From positions 1 through 64,000 of the forward strand of contig NZ_JACRSW010000009.1 of the NCBI RefSeq assembly GCF_014384965.1: DNA of 64,000 bases, given 5' to 3'. The notes below the pieces were generated by a model. It made no database searches and was not told where the DNA came from. It worked only from the letters and a program-made list of their open reading frames with translations. Numbering within the stretch: position 1 is the stretch's first letter; each line of letters starts with the position of its first letter. The position numbers and the translations under genes were made by a program. The stretch comes from Jutongia hominis (GTDB lineage Bacteria > Bacillota > Clostridia > Lachnospirales > Lachnospiraceae). Positions 42,315-51,878 of this stretch are shown in pieces.

Positions 42315-44330
42315 ATGAAAAATGGATTATACCGTAAACTTGCATGGAATAATATCCGCAAAAATCAAAGTACATTTTTGCCGTTTGGAATTGTCGCTTC
42401 CTGTGTGGTCGCAGTATTTTATATGATCTTTTCCATATCGGCACAATCGGATGCTGTCTATCAGGGACAGCAGTCCATGGAAATGATATTGAAGTTTGGT
42501 ACGATCGTGGTAGGAATTGTAGCAGCCGTGATCTTGTTATATACGAACCGTTTTGTAATGAAGCAGAGAACAAAAGAATTTGGATTGTATAATATTCTTG
42601 GATTGGAAAAAAAGCATATTGCAAAAGTAATCTTCTGGGAGACTGCGATCGTCGGGCTTGGCAGCATTTTGATCGGTCTTTTGGCTGGAATGCTTTTTTC
42701 GAAATTACTCTTTTTGATCTTTATTAATATGCTTGGGTTGAAATCGAAAATTCCCTTTCGGATCTCCTATCAGGTATTGGCAGTCAGCATTGGTATATTT
42801 GCACTTATTTTTGCAATAAATATGTTTTTTAACGATCTTCGCATTGCTCGGTTAAAACCGGTAGAAATGCTTCGGGAGTCAGCCGCAGGAGAGAAAGAAC
42901 CAAAAGCAAAATGGGTGATTGCATTGCTTGGCGTAGTGATGGTCGCAGCAGGATATTATATTTCGGTGACTACCGAGAATCCGATGAAAGCTCTGAATTT
43001 GTTTTTTGTTGCCGTGCTTTTGGTCATTCTCGGAACCTATTGTCTTTTTATGGCAGGCAGTATCGCATTTTTAAAGCTGTTAAAAAAGAATAAGAAGTTT
43101 TATTATCATAAGACACATTTTGTAAATGTTTCGGGAATGCTTTTTCGAATGAAGCAAAATGCAATGGGACTTGCAAGTATTTGCATTTTATCAACAATCG
43201 TTATTGTAACTTTGTCAACAACGATATCTCTTTTTGTCGGAATTGATGATGAAAGAAGAGTGCGCTATCCGAAAGATGTGGATATCAGAGTCGTTGCCGA
43301 TGAAAAAGTCAAAGATGAAAAAATGGTACAGCAGTTAGAACAAAGAGGAGAACGGGCGAGAGAGGCAGCACTTCGTTTAGCGGCGAAGCAGAAAGTAAAG
43401 ATAAAAGCGGAAGAAGTGTATACCGTTTATGAGGCATCGCTTTTTTGGAAAAACAATCGTTTTTATATGGATCAAAGTTATGATTTGGATACATTAGTCA
43501 ATGTATCGGTTATGACAGTCAGGGATTATAATGCCGTTACGAAGACGAAATATAAAGCGACAAAAGGAAAATATATCGTTCTGACTAATAAAGATACCAT
43601 ATTGTATGGTGATGATCTGCAGATCGGAGAACAGACTTTTGCCTGTAAGCAAAAAGGATTGATATATCTTAAGCGTTTTGCGGATAATTACAGCCAGCAA
43701 TTATTTATTCTTGTTCCCGATACAAAGGATATGCTGACGTTACAGCATGCCTTTGAAGGTTTAGCCAAGCCTTTGATGTATTCCGGTATGAAACGGAAAG
43801 TTACCTTTGATCTGTCAGGAAGTAAAAAAGCCAAAACAGTCTATGGAAGTAAGATAGGCGACTGGATGGAGACAGAAAAAGTAGAAGGGATTTCTTTGAT
43901 CGAAGACTATTATACAACATTACAGACAGCACTAAACTTGTATGCAAGTGTATTTTTTATCGGTATCTTTATCGGCATTATCTTTTTGGGTGCAACTGTC
44001 CTGATCATTTATTATAAGCAGGTCAGCGAAGGTTATGAAGATCGTAAGAATTTTCGGATCATGGCAAAGATCGGCTTATCAAATCAGGAGATCAATCAAA
44101 TGATACGAAGCCAGATCCGTCTGGTGTTCCTGCTTCCATTACTCGTTGCGGGAATGCATATCTGTTTTGCATATCCTATCATCCGGAAGATCATGGCAAT
44201 GATGAACCTGACGAACGAAAAACTTTTCGTAATGGCAACTGTCGGTACGTGCTTTGTCTTTGCCGGTGTGTATCTGATCGTATACAAACTGACATCGCGT
44301 GTATATTACCGTCTGGTTGGAACACGTTAA
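42315..44330 (+). CDS. FtsX-domain permease (BceB-like)
   Basis: A 671-residue permease with ten hydrophobic segments in the BceB arrangement: an N-terminal segment, an FtsX-like block (FGLYNILGLEKKHIAKVI), a middle group, then a large extracellular domain (about residues 320-540) and a C-terminal FtsX block (ILGLS-type KIGLSNQEINQMIRSQIR). The extracellular domain recognises the peptide-lipid II complex in known systems. It starts directly after the ATPase stop. Confidence 0.92.
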   Translation: MKNGLYRKLAWNNIRKNQSTFLPFGIVASCVVAVFYMIFSISAQSDAVYQGQQSMEMILKFGTIVVGIVAAVILLYTNRFVMKQRTKEFGLYNILGLEKKHIAKVIFWETAIVGLGSILIGLLAGMLFSKLLFLIFINMLGLKSKIPFRISYQVLAVSIGIFALIFAINMFFNDLRIARLKPVEMLRESAAGEKEPKAKWVIALLGVVMVAAGYYISVTTENPMKALNLFFVAVLLVILGTYCLFMAGSIAFLKLLKKNKKFYYHKTHFVNVSGMLFRMKQNAMGLASICILSTIVIVTLSTTISLFVGIDDERRVRYPKDVDIRVVADEKVKDEKMVQQLEQRGERAREAALRLAAKQKVKIKAEEVYTVYEASLFWKNNRFYMDQSYDLDTLVNVSVMTVRDYNAVTKTKYKATKGKYIVLTNKDTILYGDDLQIGEQTFACKQKGLIYLKRFADNYSQQLFILVPDTKDMLTLQHAFEGLAKPLMYSGMKRKVTFDLSGSKKAKTVYGSKIGDWMETEKVEGISLIEDYYTTLQTALNLYASVFFIGIFIGIIFLGATVLIIYYKQVSEGYEDRKNFRIMAKIGLSNQEINQMIRSQIRLVFLLPLLVAGMHICFAYPIIRKIMAMMNLTNEKLFVMATVGTCFVFAGVYLIVYKLTSRVYYRLVGTR

Positions 44331-44483
44331 CATTTATTTTGGAAAACCTGCTTGCAAAGAAAACAGTAACATTATATAGTAAGAAAAGATGGCAGATCAA
44401 AATGATCATTCATTACGATCATTAGAAAAAAGGATGGAACATAAGGATCAAAAAATATTAGAAATGCAAGTAAGGAGTTTGTG

Positions 44484-46637
44484 ATGAGGATAAATGGAAA
44501 GAAAGTAATAGCACTTGCGATTACCATAGTTATGCTTTGTTTGCAACCGGCACAGAGTTTGTCAGGTACGCATGTAGAAGCAGAGTCGCGACAGCAATAT
44601 GTGGCACGCCTGAAACAATTTGACAGTGTGAAAGCATTGGAAAAAGCAGGCTATGAACCGGTTTGCGATCAGGATGGGAACACTGCTGATCTGAATCAGG
44701 GAACAGGAAAGAAAGCGGTATATTTAGGCTATGTCAAGACAAAGAATCCCGAAGAAGCGATTACAGACATCGCGGTGCTGGATATGAAAGGCGATTATAT
44801 CTTTAATGACTATAAAGAGATCTTAAAGACACAAAAGACAGAGATACGTGCACAACTAAATGATTTTAAAACGGCTGTCAGCGAGTTTCGAAACAATTAT
44901 AACCGCAAGACAAAAATGGCAGAATATGCCTATAGCCTTCTTGATTATTATGTGGATGGAAAAGAAGGTGATGTTTATGCAGGACAGGGAGAATATAAGG
45001 ATAGTGGAAGAAAAATGTCGGATCTTTTTACAGACGAAACCCTTTCAGATAAAAAGCTGGAAAAGATCCTGTTACAGTCTAATGATACGATGCTTCGTAA
45101 TATTGATACCTATCTTGCACTGGCTACGGTATCAGATTCGGGAGAACGTCTTTTGAAAAAGGCTTCTAAGATCAAGAAGAAAAATATTGCATATAAGAAA
45201 GTTAAAAAGAAAGCACAGGTGTTAGTCGAGTATATTCCAAAATTGCAGGAAGAACTTGCTGCTTATACGGATGATCCACTCGAAAATGTGATGGATCAGA
45301 ATGAATTGCAAAACAAGTTAAATGATTATGACCAGGATGAACAGCCCGGATATTTAGCTTCTATGACATTGTATCTGTTATTGAATCAATATTCCTACGG
45401 CAGTTCTACCTTAGCACAGCTTGTGCTTGAAGAAGAACCGACCTGGCGTGATATGGCTGCGCTGGCTTCCTGTATGACAGATGCGCAGGTTACCTTGGCA
45501 GAATATATCGGACTTGGTCAGATGTTAATGCTTTCGGCAGTTAACTGTAAGCAATGGCAGAAAGCAACAAGGGACACTTCATATGTAGATCATATGAACA
45601 GAGCCAAAGAACAGGTTTGTCTGCGGTTGGAAAAAGAAAAAAATCTTACGGCAGGCAGAGCAAAAAAAGCAGTAAGCAGTCTTTCGGTCTATGAAGGAGC
45701 AGAACGTGCCATTTATGAAGACGGAGTCGGATTGACGAATGCAGCATTACGAAAAAATGTTTCGACAGATGATTCGGTGGCTGCCTGGGAAAATATCAGT
45801 AATGTAACAGAAGGAACGCTTCTGGCGACTGCAGGCACGGTTTTGCTGGTAGGAATTACAACATCGGCTGTTTTGCAAAATGTAGGCGTAGGCTATCCGG
45901 CTGAACTATATCGGACTTTAGTAAATAAGGTGATCGAATGGAATCAGGGAAGTTTGCAGTCATCTTATAAGAAAATGCTTGCAATGACCCCTGTACTATC
46001 CGTGGAGGAATCATCTGCTTTTCTGGATGTATTATCCACTTATATCGGATTACAAAAATACAAAAAATATCATGCAAAACTAAGTAAGATCCCGATGGTG
46101 ATCATGGATTACACACAGGGAAAAAGCGGAAGAAATAAAACATTTTCAAAATATACGGCTGTAACTACCGATAAGAGTGAAAAGAAAGCCGCAGATATGA
46201 ATGCACAAAAAGGGTTGCAATGGAATGCGATCTATACGACAAAAGATGCAAAAGCAGGTAATCCGATCTTAGCAGACAGTGATACTGCTCAAAATCTCAT
46301 TGTGATCCATGGAACCGGCAAAGCCGAAAAGCCTTATGAGAATGTACATGCATTTGGTGAGGAAGAAGCATTTGATATGAATAAGCATGCATATAAAAAC
46401 GGGACCGGTGGAAATTATATGCATATCACAAGAGCATCCCAGTCTGCGGAAATGCTGCTGAGTAATAAAGGAAATGCCACACAGAGCAGTTCGAAAGAAA
46501 ACCTGATGAGTGGAAAAACACCGGCATTTATCATAGCAGGTATTGTTATAGTGGGTGCGGTTATAATGACTTTTGTCTTGACAACGGGACAGAAAAAAGA
46601 CAGGAAAGAAGATGCAGACGAACAGGATAGGGATTAA
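44484..46637 (+). CDS. Large secreted, C-terminally membrane-anchored protein of unknown function
   Basis: I do not recognise this 717-residue protein. It has an N-terminal signal peptide (KKVIALAITIVMLCLQPAQS), a long helical extracellular part, a hydrophobic stretch near residues 430-460 (LLATAGTVLLVGITTSAVL), and one C-terminal membrane segment (PAFIIAGIVIVGAVIMTFVL) with a charged cytoplasmic tail. A small motif AITDIAVLDMKGDY occurs early. No catalytic pattern is visible. The start at 44484 has AAGGAG six bases upstream. It lies 153 bases after the BceB-like gene in the same direction and could be part of the same response, but that is inference. Confidence 0.7.
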   Translation: MRINGKKVIALAITIVMLCLQPAQSLSGTHVEAESRQQYVARLKQFDSVKALEKAGYEPVCDQDGNTADLNQGTGKKAVYLGYVKTKNPEEAITDIAVLDMKGDYIFNDYKEILKTQKTEIRAQLNDFKTAVSEFRNNYNRKTKMAEYAYSLLDYYVDGKEGDVYAGQGEYKDSGRKMSDLFTDETLSDKKLEKILLQSNDTMLRNIDTYLALATVSDSGERLLKKASKIKKKNIAYKKVKKKAQVLVEYIPKLQEELAAYTDDPLENVMDQNELQNKLNDYDQDEQPGYLASMTLYLLLNQYSYGSSTLAQLVLEEEPTWRDMAALASCMTDAQVTLAEYIGLGQMLMLSAVNCKQWQKATRDTSYVDHMNRAKEQVCLRLEKEKNLTAGRAKKAVSSLSVYEGAERAIYEDGVGLTNAALRKNVSTDDSVAAWENISNVTEGTLLATAGTVLLVGITTSAVLQNVGVGYPAELYRTLVNKVIEWNQGSLQSSYKKMLAMTPVLSVEESSAFLDVLSTYIGLQKYKKYHAKLSKIPMVIMDYTQGKSGRNKTFSKYTAVTTDKSEKKAADMNAQKGLQWNAIYTTKDAKAGNPILADSDTAQNLIVIHGTGKAEKPYENVHAFGEEEAFDMNKHAYKNGTGGNYMHITRASQSAEMLLSNKGNATQSSSKENLMSGKTPAFIIAGIVIVGAVIMTFVLTTGQKKDRKEDADEQDRD

Positions 46638-46748
46638 AAGCAAAAGTGATTTGCAAACAAAATACGGATAAAAACAATTTGCAAGCCCGTTATCATGATC
46701 AATGAAATGAATATAAGAAGTGCATAAAAATGGAATGGAGAAAAAGAT

Positions 46749-47288
46749 ATGAACAGAGCTTTGATTATAGTAGACATGCAAGTGGATTTTGTTACCGGAT
46801 CATTAGGCACAAAAGAAGCTGAAAGAATCGTTCCTGCAGTTGTAAAAAAGATTGAAACAGAAAAAGAAAACGGAGCACAGATCATTTTTACAAAAGATAC
46901 ACATGAAACGAATTATCTGCAAACACAGGAAGGACGAAAACTTCCGGTGAAACATTGTATCCGGCAGACAGAAGGATGGCAGATCATACCGGAACTGAAA
47001 GCCTATACAAGTGATGCAAAGATCATCGAAAAACCGACTTTCGGTTCTGTAGAACTTGCAAAGGAGCTGGTGAATGCAGATCAGATAACATTGATCGGCT
47101 TATGTACGGATATTTGTGTCATATCCAATGCATTGCTGTTAAAGGCGTATTATCCTGAAAAAATGATTCAGGTGGATGTTTCCTGCTGTGCGGGTGTAAC
47201 ACCGCAGTCTCACGAAAATGCAGTTTCGGCAATGAAAATGTGTCAGATCGATATCATTGGAGAACAGAACAAAAAGGGTGAAGTGTGA
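46749..47288 (+). CDS. Cysteine hydrolase of the isochorismatase/nicotinamidase family
   Basis: A 179-residue cytoplasmic hydrolase. The catalytic triad fits: Asp9 in LIIVDMQVDF, Lys95 in EKPTFGS, and Cys123 in GLCTDICVISNALLL. TKDTHETNY resembles the metal-site loop of nicotinamidase, so conversion of nicotinamide to nicotinate is possible, but other amides cannot be excluded. The ATG follows ggaatggag. It ends before a candidate small RNA. Confidence 0.85.
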   Translation: MNRALIIVDMQVDFVTGSLGTKEAERIVPAVVKKIETEKENGAQIIFTKDTHETNYLQTQEGRKLPVKHCIRQTEGWQIIPELKAYTSDAKIIEKPTFGSVELAKELVNADQITLIGLCTDICVISNALLLKAYYPEKMIQVDVSCCAGVTPQSHENAVSAMKMCQIDIIGEQNKKGEV

Positions 47289-47421
47289 TAGCGTGTATAC
47301 TTTATTTTCGAAAGCGAAAATGTGATTTTCTTTTTTAGAAATTATTTATAAAAATGAGAACTTTATTTAATAAAATATGGTAAATGCTTATAAAAAAAGT
47401 ATTCCTTTACGGACATTTTCG

Positions 47422-47525
47422 TGTTATAATTCAGTTGTTATCAAGTTACGAAGGTAACAAGATATACCCCTCAAACCCCTCTCCTCTTCAAAGTGGTCAC
47501 ACGATGAAGAGGATATTTTTATATT
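47422..47525 (+). ncRNA. Candidate small RNA, about 90 nt
   Basis: An extended -10 (TGTTATAAT, 47422-47430) predicts a start near 47437. Two hairpins follow: gttac/gtaac (47445-47458) and a terminator stem cctcttca/tgaagagg (47483-47512) with a T-rich tail. A C-rich single-stranded linker (tacccctcaaacccctctcc) joins them. No coding frame is visible. The -35 is weak. Confidence 0.5.
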
Positions 47526-47586
47526 TGGAGGACGAAAGGGATAAAATTTTCGACTTTTGAAAAAACAAAAATCATACAAAAAAGGT

Positions 47587-47895
47587 GGAGTGCAAAGCGC
47601 TGGCTTTGCACTTTTTCATGGAATAAGAAATTGCTCGTACAGTGGTGGTACACCAACAAGAATTGCTTTAGCAATTCTTGGAGTGCAAAGCGCTGGCTTT
47701 GCACTTTTTCATGGAATAAGAAATTGCTCGTACAGTGGTGGTACACCAACAAGAATTGCTTTAGCAATTCTTGGAGTGCAAAGCGCTGGCTTTGCACTTT
47801 TTCATGGAATAAGAAATTGCTCGTACAGTGGTGGTACACCAACAAGAATTGCTTTAGCAATTCTTGGAGTGCAAAGCGCTGGCTTTGCACTTTTT
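47587..47895 (+). repeat. Family 2 module array, exact 93-bp period
   Basis: ggagtgcaaagcgctggctt begins at 47587, 47680, 47773 and 47866. The three full units appear identical, followed by the last terminator-like stem. Each holds gtac...gtacacc, aagaattgc/gcaattctt and gtgcaaagc/ggctttgcac plus T-run. 93 is a multiple of three, so long frames open on both strands; they are by-products. The array lies before rnfC; 47896-48130 holds a further agaacgtt..aacgttct-type hairpin and the rnf promoter region. Confidence 0.95.
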
Positions 47896-48130
47896 AATTT
47901 AAAAATTCATGACATTAATAAGGAAAAAGAACGTTTCTATGGTTAGCAAGAGCTATCGACAGGGAACGTTCTTTTTAGTTGACTTTTTTAATACAAATGA
48001 TACAATAAAACAAGGAATATGAAGTATATTATTGGTGAAAATGTGTAAAAAGCCTAAATAATGTACCTCGGTTCTACATATAAGTTTATGTAGTGTCATA
48101 AACTAAAAAAATAAAGAAAGGGGAACCGGA

Positions 48131-49453
48131 ATGAGTGAAGCAACGTTTCGCGGGGGAGTCCATCCCTACGAAGGAAAAGAATTGTCAAGCGACTTACCTA
48201 TTAAGACGGTGATGCCTACAGGAGAAATGGTATTTCCTATGGGACAGCACATTGGTGCACCTGCTACACCGATCGTAGCAAAGGGTGACAAGGTATTAGT
48301 TGGACAAAAAATTGGCGAAGCCAGTGGTTTTATTTCTGCAAATATTTGCAGCTCGGTTTCTGGAACAGTTAAGGCGGTAGAGCCTAGAATGCTTTTGAAT
48401 GGATCAAAAGCAACATGTGTAGTAGTTGAAAATGATGGACAGTACACAGGAATTGAAGGTCTTGGAGAAGATCGTGATTACACGAAACTTTCTAATGATG
48501 AGATCCGTGATATTGTCAAAGAAGCCGGAGTCGTTGGAATGGGAGGTGCTGGTTTTCCTACTAATGTAAAGTTAGCACCAAAGGAGCCGGATAAGATTGA
48601 TTATATCTTAGTCAACGGTGCGGAATGCGAACCATACCTGACATCCGATTATCGTCAGATGTTAGAATGTCCGGAAGAAATTGTAGGCGGCTTAAAAGTT
48701 ATCTTAAAACTTTTTGATAAAGCAAAAGGTTTGATCTGTATTGAAGATAATAAGCCGGAAGCAATTGCCAAGATGGAAAAGATGGTTCAGAACGAGAACA
48801 GAATTGAAGTGAAAGTATTAAAGACAAAATATCCACAGGGTGGTGAGCGTACATTGATTTCTGCTGCAACAGGCAGAAAGATCTATTCTGCTAAACTGCC
48901 TGCAGATGCAGGGTGTATTGTAGATAATATTTCCACGGTAATTGCAATCTATCGTGCCGTATGCAAGTGTACACCATTGATCACGAGAGTCATGACTCTA
49001 ACCGGAGATGCATTTGAAAAACCGGTTAATGTCAATGTTCGTATCGGATGTTGTCATGCAGATCTGGTAGCAGAAGGAGGCGGTTTTAAGCAGGAACCTG
49101 CCAAGATCATTTCAGGCGGTCCTATGATGGGATTTGCAATGTTTGATCTGAATGTACCTGTTACAAAGACATCATCTTCTATCCTTGCCATGACAACAGA
49201 TGAAGTAGCTTTAAATGAGCCTACACCATGTATCCGCTGTGGCCGTTGTGTATCAGCCTGTCCGGGCAACCTTGTACCACAGAAGATGGCACAGGCAGTT
49301 TCACATAATGACTATGATACGTTTGTATCTTTAAACGGTATGGAATGCTATGAATGCGGAAGCTGTACGTATGCCTGTCCTGCTAAACGCCCGCTTACAC
49401 AGCTCTTTAAGCAGGCACGTCAGCATGTGGCAGCACAGAGAAGAAAGAAATAG
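48131..49453 (+). CDS. rnfC: Rnf complex subunit C
   Basis: RnfC is the NADH- and FMN-binding peripheral subunit of the Rnf ferredoxin:NAD oxidoreductase, which pumps Na+ or H+. The 440-residue protein has an N-terminal FRGGVHPYEGKELS, the flavin/NADH region (GVVGMGGAGFPTNVKL, then EPYLTSDYR) and two C-terminal 4Fe-4S motifs (CIRCGRCVSACP and CYECGSCTYACP). The start has aaagaaagggg. It is the first gene of the operon. Confidence 0.96.
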   Translation: MSEATFRGGVHPYEGKELSSDLPIKTVMPTGEMVFPMGQHIGAPATPIVAKGDKVLVGQKIGEASGFISANICSSVSGTVKAVEPRMLLNGSKATCVVVENDGQYTGIEGLGEDRDYTKLSNDEIRDIVKEAGVVGMGGAGFPTNVKLAPKEPDKIDYILVNGAECEPYLTSDYRQMLECPEEIVGGLKVILKLFDKAKGLICIEDNKPEAIAKMEKMVQNENRIEVKVLKTKYPQGGERTLISAATGRKIYSAKLPADAGCIVDNISTVIAIYRAVCKCTPLITRVMTLTGDAFEKPVNVNVRIGCCHADLVAEGGGFKQEPAKIISGGPMMGFAMFDLNVPVTKTSSSILAMTTDEVALNEPTPCIRCGRCVSACPGNLVPQKMAQAVSHNDYDTFVSLNGMECYECGSCTYACPAKRPLTQLFKQARQHVAAQRRKK

Positions 49454-49468
49454 GAGGTGTAATGTAAC

Positions 49469-50419
49469 GTGAGTAATTTATTGAATATATCATCATCTCC
49501 ACATGTTCGTGATAAATCTTCTACTAAGAGCATTATGTGGGATGTATTTTTAGCACTTATGCCTGCAGCTATTTTCGGTATTTACAATTTCAGTGTCAAG
49601 CCACGTGATATCAATGCGATCCTTTTGATCGTAGTCTGTATTGCAACCTGTGTACTTACTGAATATATTTGGCAAAAGGCAATGAAACTGCCTTTAACAG
49701 TCAGTGACGGCAGTGCAGCCGTTACGGGACTTTTACTGGCATTAAACCTTTCATCGACATTTCCGATCTGGATGGCGATCATCGGTAGTGTATTTGCGAT
49801 CATTATCGTAAAACAGTTATTTGGCGGTCTGGGACAGAACTTTATGAACCCGGCACTTGGTGCAAGATGCTTCTTAATGGTATCTTTTGCGGGACAGATG
49901 ACTTCTTTTACATATGATGGCGTAACAGGCGCTACTCCTCTTGCACAGATCAAGATGGGAACCGGTACTCCTAAACTTTTGGATATGTTCCTTGGAACAA
50001 CAGGCGGTACGATCGGTGAAACTTCTGTAGTGGCACTTTTGATCGGTGCTGCTTATCTGGTAGCACGTAAGGTGATTTCTTTAAGAATCCCTGTAACATA
50101 TATCGTTACATTTGCAATCTTTGCAATCCTCTTTGGTCAGCATGATATTATGTATCTGGCAAAAGAGCTTTGCGGTGGTGGTCTGATCCTTGGTGCTTTC
50201 TTTATGGCAACGGATTATGTAACGAGCCCGATCACACCAAAGGGACAGATTGTTTTTGGTATCATCCTCGGTGTTCTGACCGGAGTATTCCGTATCTTTG
50301 GCGCATCAGCAGAAGGTGTATCTTATGCGATCATCATCAGCAACCTTCTTGTACCATTGATTGAAAGAGTAACAATCCCTGTTCCATTTGGAAAGGAGGG
50401 TATCAAAGATGGCAAATAA
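49469..50419 (+). CDS. rnfD: Rnf complex subunit D
   Basis: A 316-residue membrane subunit with about nine hydrophobic segments. SSPHVRDKSSTKSIMWDVFLAL opens it. A covalent FMN is carried on a Thr in DGVTGATPLAQIK. The motif QNFMNPALGARCFL is typical of RnfD/NqrB. It starts 15 bases after rnfC and overlaps rnfG by 11 bases. Confidence 0.96.
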   Translation: MSNLLNISSSPHVRDKSSTKSIMWDVFLALMPAAIFGIYNFSVKPRDINAILLIVVCIATCVLTEYIWQKAMKLPLTVSDGSAAVTGLLLALNLSSTFPIWMAIIGSVFAIIIVKQLFGGLGQNFMNPALGARCFLMVSFAGQMTSFTYDGVTGATPLAQIKMGTGTPKLLDMFLGTTGGTIGETSVVALLIGAAYLVARKVISLRIPVTYIVTFAIFAILFGQHDIMYLAKELCGGGLILGAFFMATDYVTSPITPKGQIVFGIILGVLTGVFRIFGASAEGVSYAIIISNLLVPLIERVTIPVPFGKEGIKDGK

Positions 50420-51062
50420 TGAAAAATCACAGAATACATTGGTTCATGATACGATTTGTCTTTTCCTGATCACTCTGATTGCCGGTATTTTGCTTGGTGG
50501 TGTTTATATGATCACAAAGAAACCGATCGACAAGCAGAATGAAAAGACAAAGCAGGAAGCATATGCTGCAGTTTACAGTGGCGCAGAGTTTGCTTCTGAT
50601 AAGGATCTTGATACAAAAGTTGCGGATTTTCAGAAGGATCTGACAGCCGGTAAGATCAAGACAAAAGCCGGTGAAGTTCTTTCCGATGTGATCATTTCAG
50701 AAGTGATGAAGGCAACTGTTGATGGCAAAGATGCCGGCTATGTTATCACATGTAGTGGTAAAGGTTATGGTGGAAACGTACAGTTGGCACTTGGTATTGA
50801 TGATAAAGGTACTGTCAAAGGTATTAAAGTAACCGACTGTAGTAACGAGACTCCGGGTCTTGGACAGAATAGTGCCAATGAATCCTGGAATCAGCAGTAT
50901 GTCGGTGCTAACAGTTCACAGGACATCAATGTAGTTAAAGATGGAAGTGGAAAGATCAAAGATGGTACTGTCAATGCGATCACAAGTGCAACGATCACAA
51001 GTAAAGCAGTAACCAGAGCTGTAGATGGTGCTTTGTTATTCGTTTCATCATTAGCAGAATAG
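50409..51062 (+). CDS. rnfG: Rnf complex subunit G
   Basis: The 217-residue subunit has one N-terminal membrane segment (LFLITLIAGILLGGVYMI) and an extracellular FMN-binding domain. The flavinylation motif is AITSATITSKAV, where the second Thr carries FMN. Start at 50409, after aaaggaggg, inside the end of rnfD. Electron path is thought to go C, D/G, E/A, B. Confidence 0.95.
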   Translation: MANNEKSQNTLVHDTICLFLITLIAGILLGGVYMITKKPIDKQNEKTKQEAYAAVYSGAEFASDKDLDTKVADFQKDLTAGKIKTKAGEVLSDVIISEVMKATVDGKDAGYVITCSGKGYGGNVQLALGIDDKGTVKGIKVTDCSNETPGLGQNSANESWNQQYVGANSSQDINVVKDGSGKIKDGTVNAITSATITSKAVTRAVDGALLFVSSLAE

Positions 51063-51075
51063 GAGGGATTATAAA

Positions 51076-51873
51076 ATGAATTCATGTACAGAACGTTTGA
51101 AAAACGGTATCATTACTGAAAATCCCACCTTCGTAATGATGCTTGGTATGTGTCCTACACTGGCTGTTACAACATCAGCGATCAACGGTCTTGGTATGGG
51201 ACTTACTACAACAGCAGTATTGATCTTATCAAATGCATTTATCTCTTTACTTCGTAAAGTGATTCCTGATAAGGTTCGTATTCCTGCATTTATCGTAATC
51301 GTAGCATCTTTTGTTACGATCATTCAATTATTGTTAAAAGCATATCTTCCATTCCTTGACAGTGCGCTTGGTGTGTATATTCCGCTGATCGTAGTAAACT
51401 GTATTATCTTAGGTAGAGCAGAAGCATATGCCTCAAAGAATCCGGTATTACCATCTATCTTTGATGGACTTGGTATGGGACTTGGATTTACCTTCGGTCT
51501 TACCTGTATTGGTATCTGCCGTGAAGTGCTTGGTTCCGGTGCAATTTTTGGAAAGGAATTCATTCCTTCTGACTATCACATTACATTCTTTGTATTAGCA
51601 CCAGGTGCATTCTTAGTGCTTTCATTCCTGACAGCAATTCAGAATAAGCTTAAGATGCCTTCTGCTACAAATGTAGAAACAGCAGGTACAGAGATAGCCT
51701 GCGGAGGTAACTGTGCAGGATGTACAGGAGCAAGCTGTGTAGCAAACAAAGGTCTTGTGGAAGCAGAACGTGCAGCAGCAAAGGCTGCAAAGGCACAGGC
51801 TGCCAAGGAAGCCGCTGAAAAAGCAAAAGCTGCAAAGGCTGCAAAAGCCGCAGCCGAAAAGAAGGAGGATTGA
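51076..51873 (+). CDS. rnfE: Rnf complex subunit E with unusual Cys- and Ala/Lys-rich C-terminus
   Basis: The first 200 residues are a normal six-helix RnfE (NPTFVMMLGMCPTLAVTTSAIN, LGRAEAYASKNPVLPSIFDG). The rest is an added cytoplasmic tail of about 65 residues: CGGNCAGCTGASC, four Cys in 13 residues, followed by an Ala/Lys/Glu-rich helix (AAAKAAKAQAAKEAAEKAKA). Related RnfE proteins are usually about 200 residues. The tail could bind a metal or iron-sulphur cluster. It ends six bases before rnfA. Confidence 0.95.
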   Translation: MNSCTERLKNGIITENPTFVMMLGMCPTLAVTTSAINGLGMGLTTTAVLILSNAFISLLRKVIPDKVRIPAFIVIVASFVTIIQLLLKAYLPFLDSALGVYIPLIVVNCIILGRAEAYASKNPVLPSIFDGLGMGLGFTFGLTCIGICREVLGSGAIFGKEFIPSDYHITFFVLAPGAFLVLSFLTAIQNKLKMPSATNVETAGTEIACGGNCAGCTGASCVANKGLVEAERAAAKAAKAQAAKEAAEKAKAAKAAKAAAEKKED

Positions 51874-51878
51874 TTTAA

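Noticed and set aside
47587..47895. CRISPR array as an explanation of the 93-bp repeats
   Set aside because: There are no distinct spacers: the whole 93-bp unit is repeated without variation, and there are no cas genes.
47557..47946. 129-codon frame (and 123 codons on the opposite strand) across the 93-bp array
   Set aside because: Repeat length divisible by three keeps frames open on both strands; the content is hairpins and terminators, with no ribosome site.
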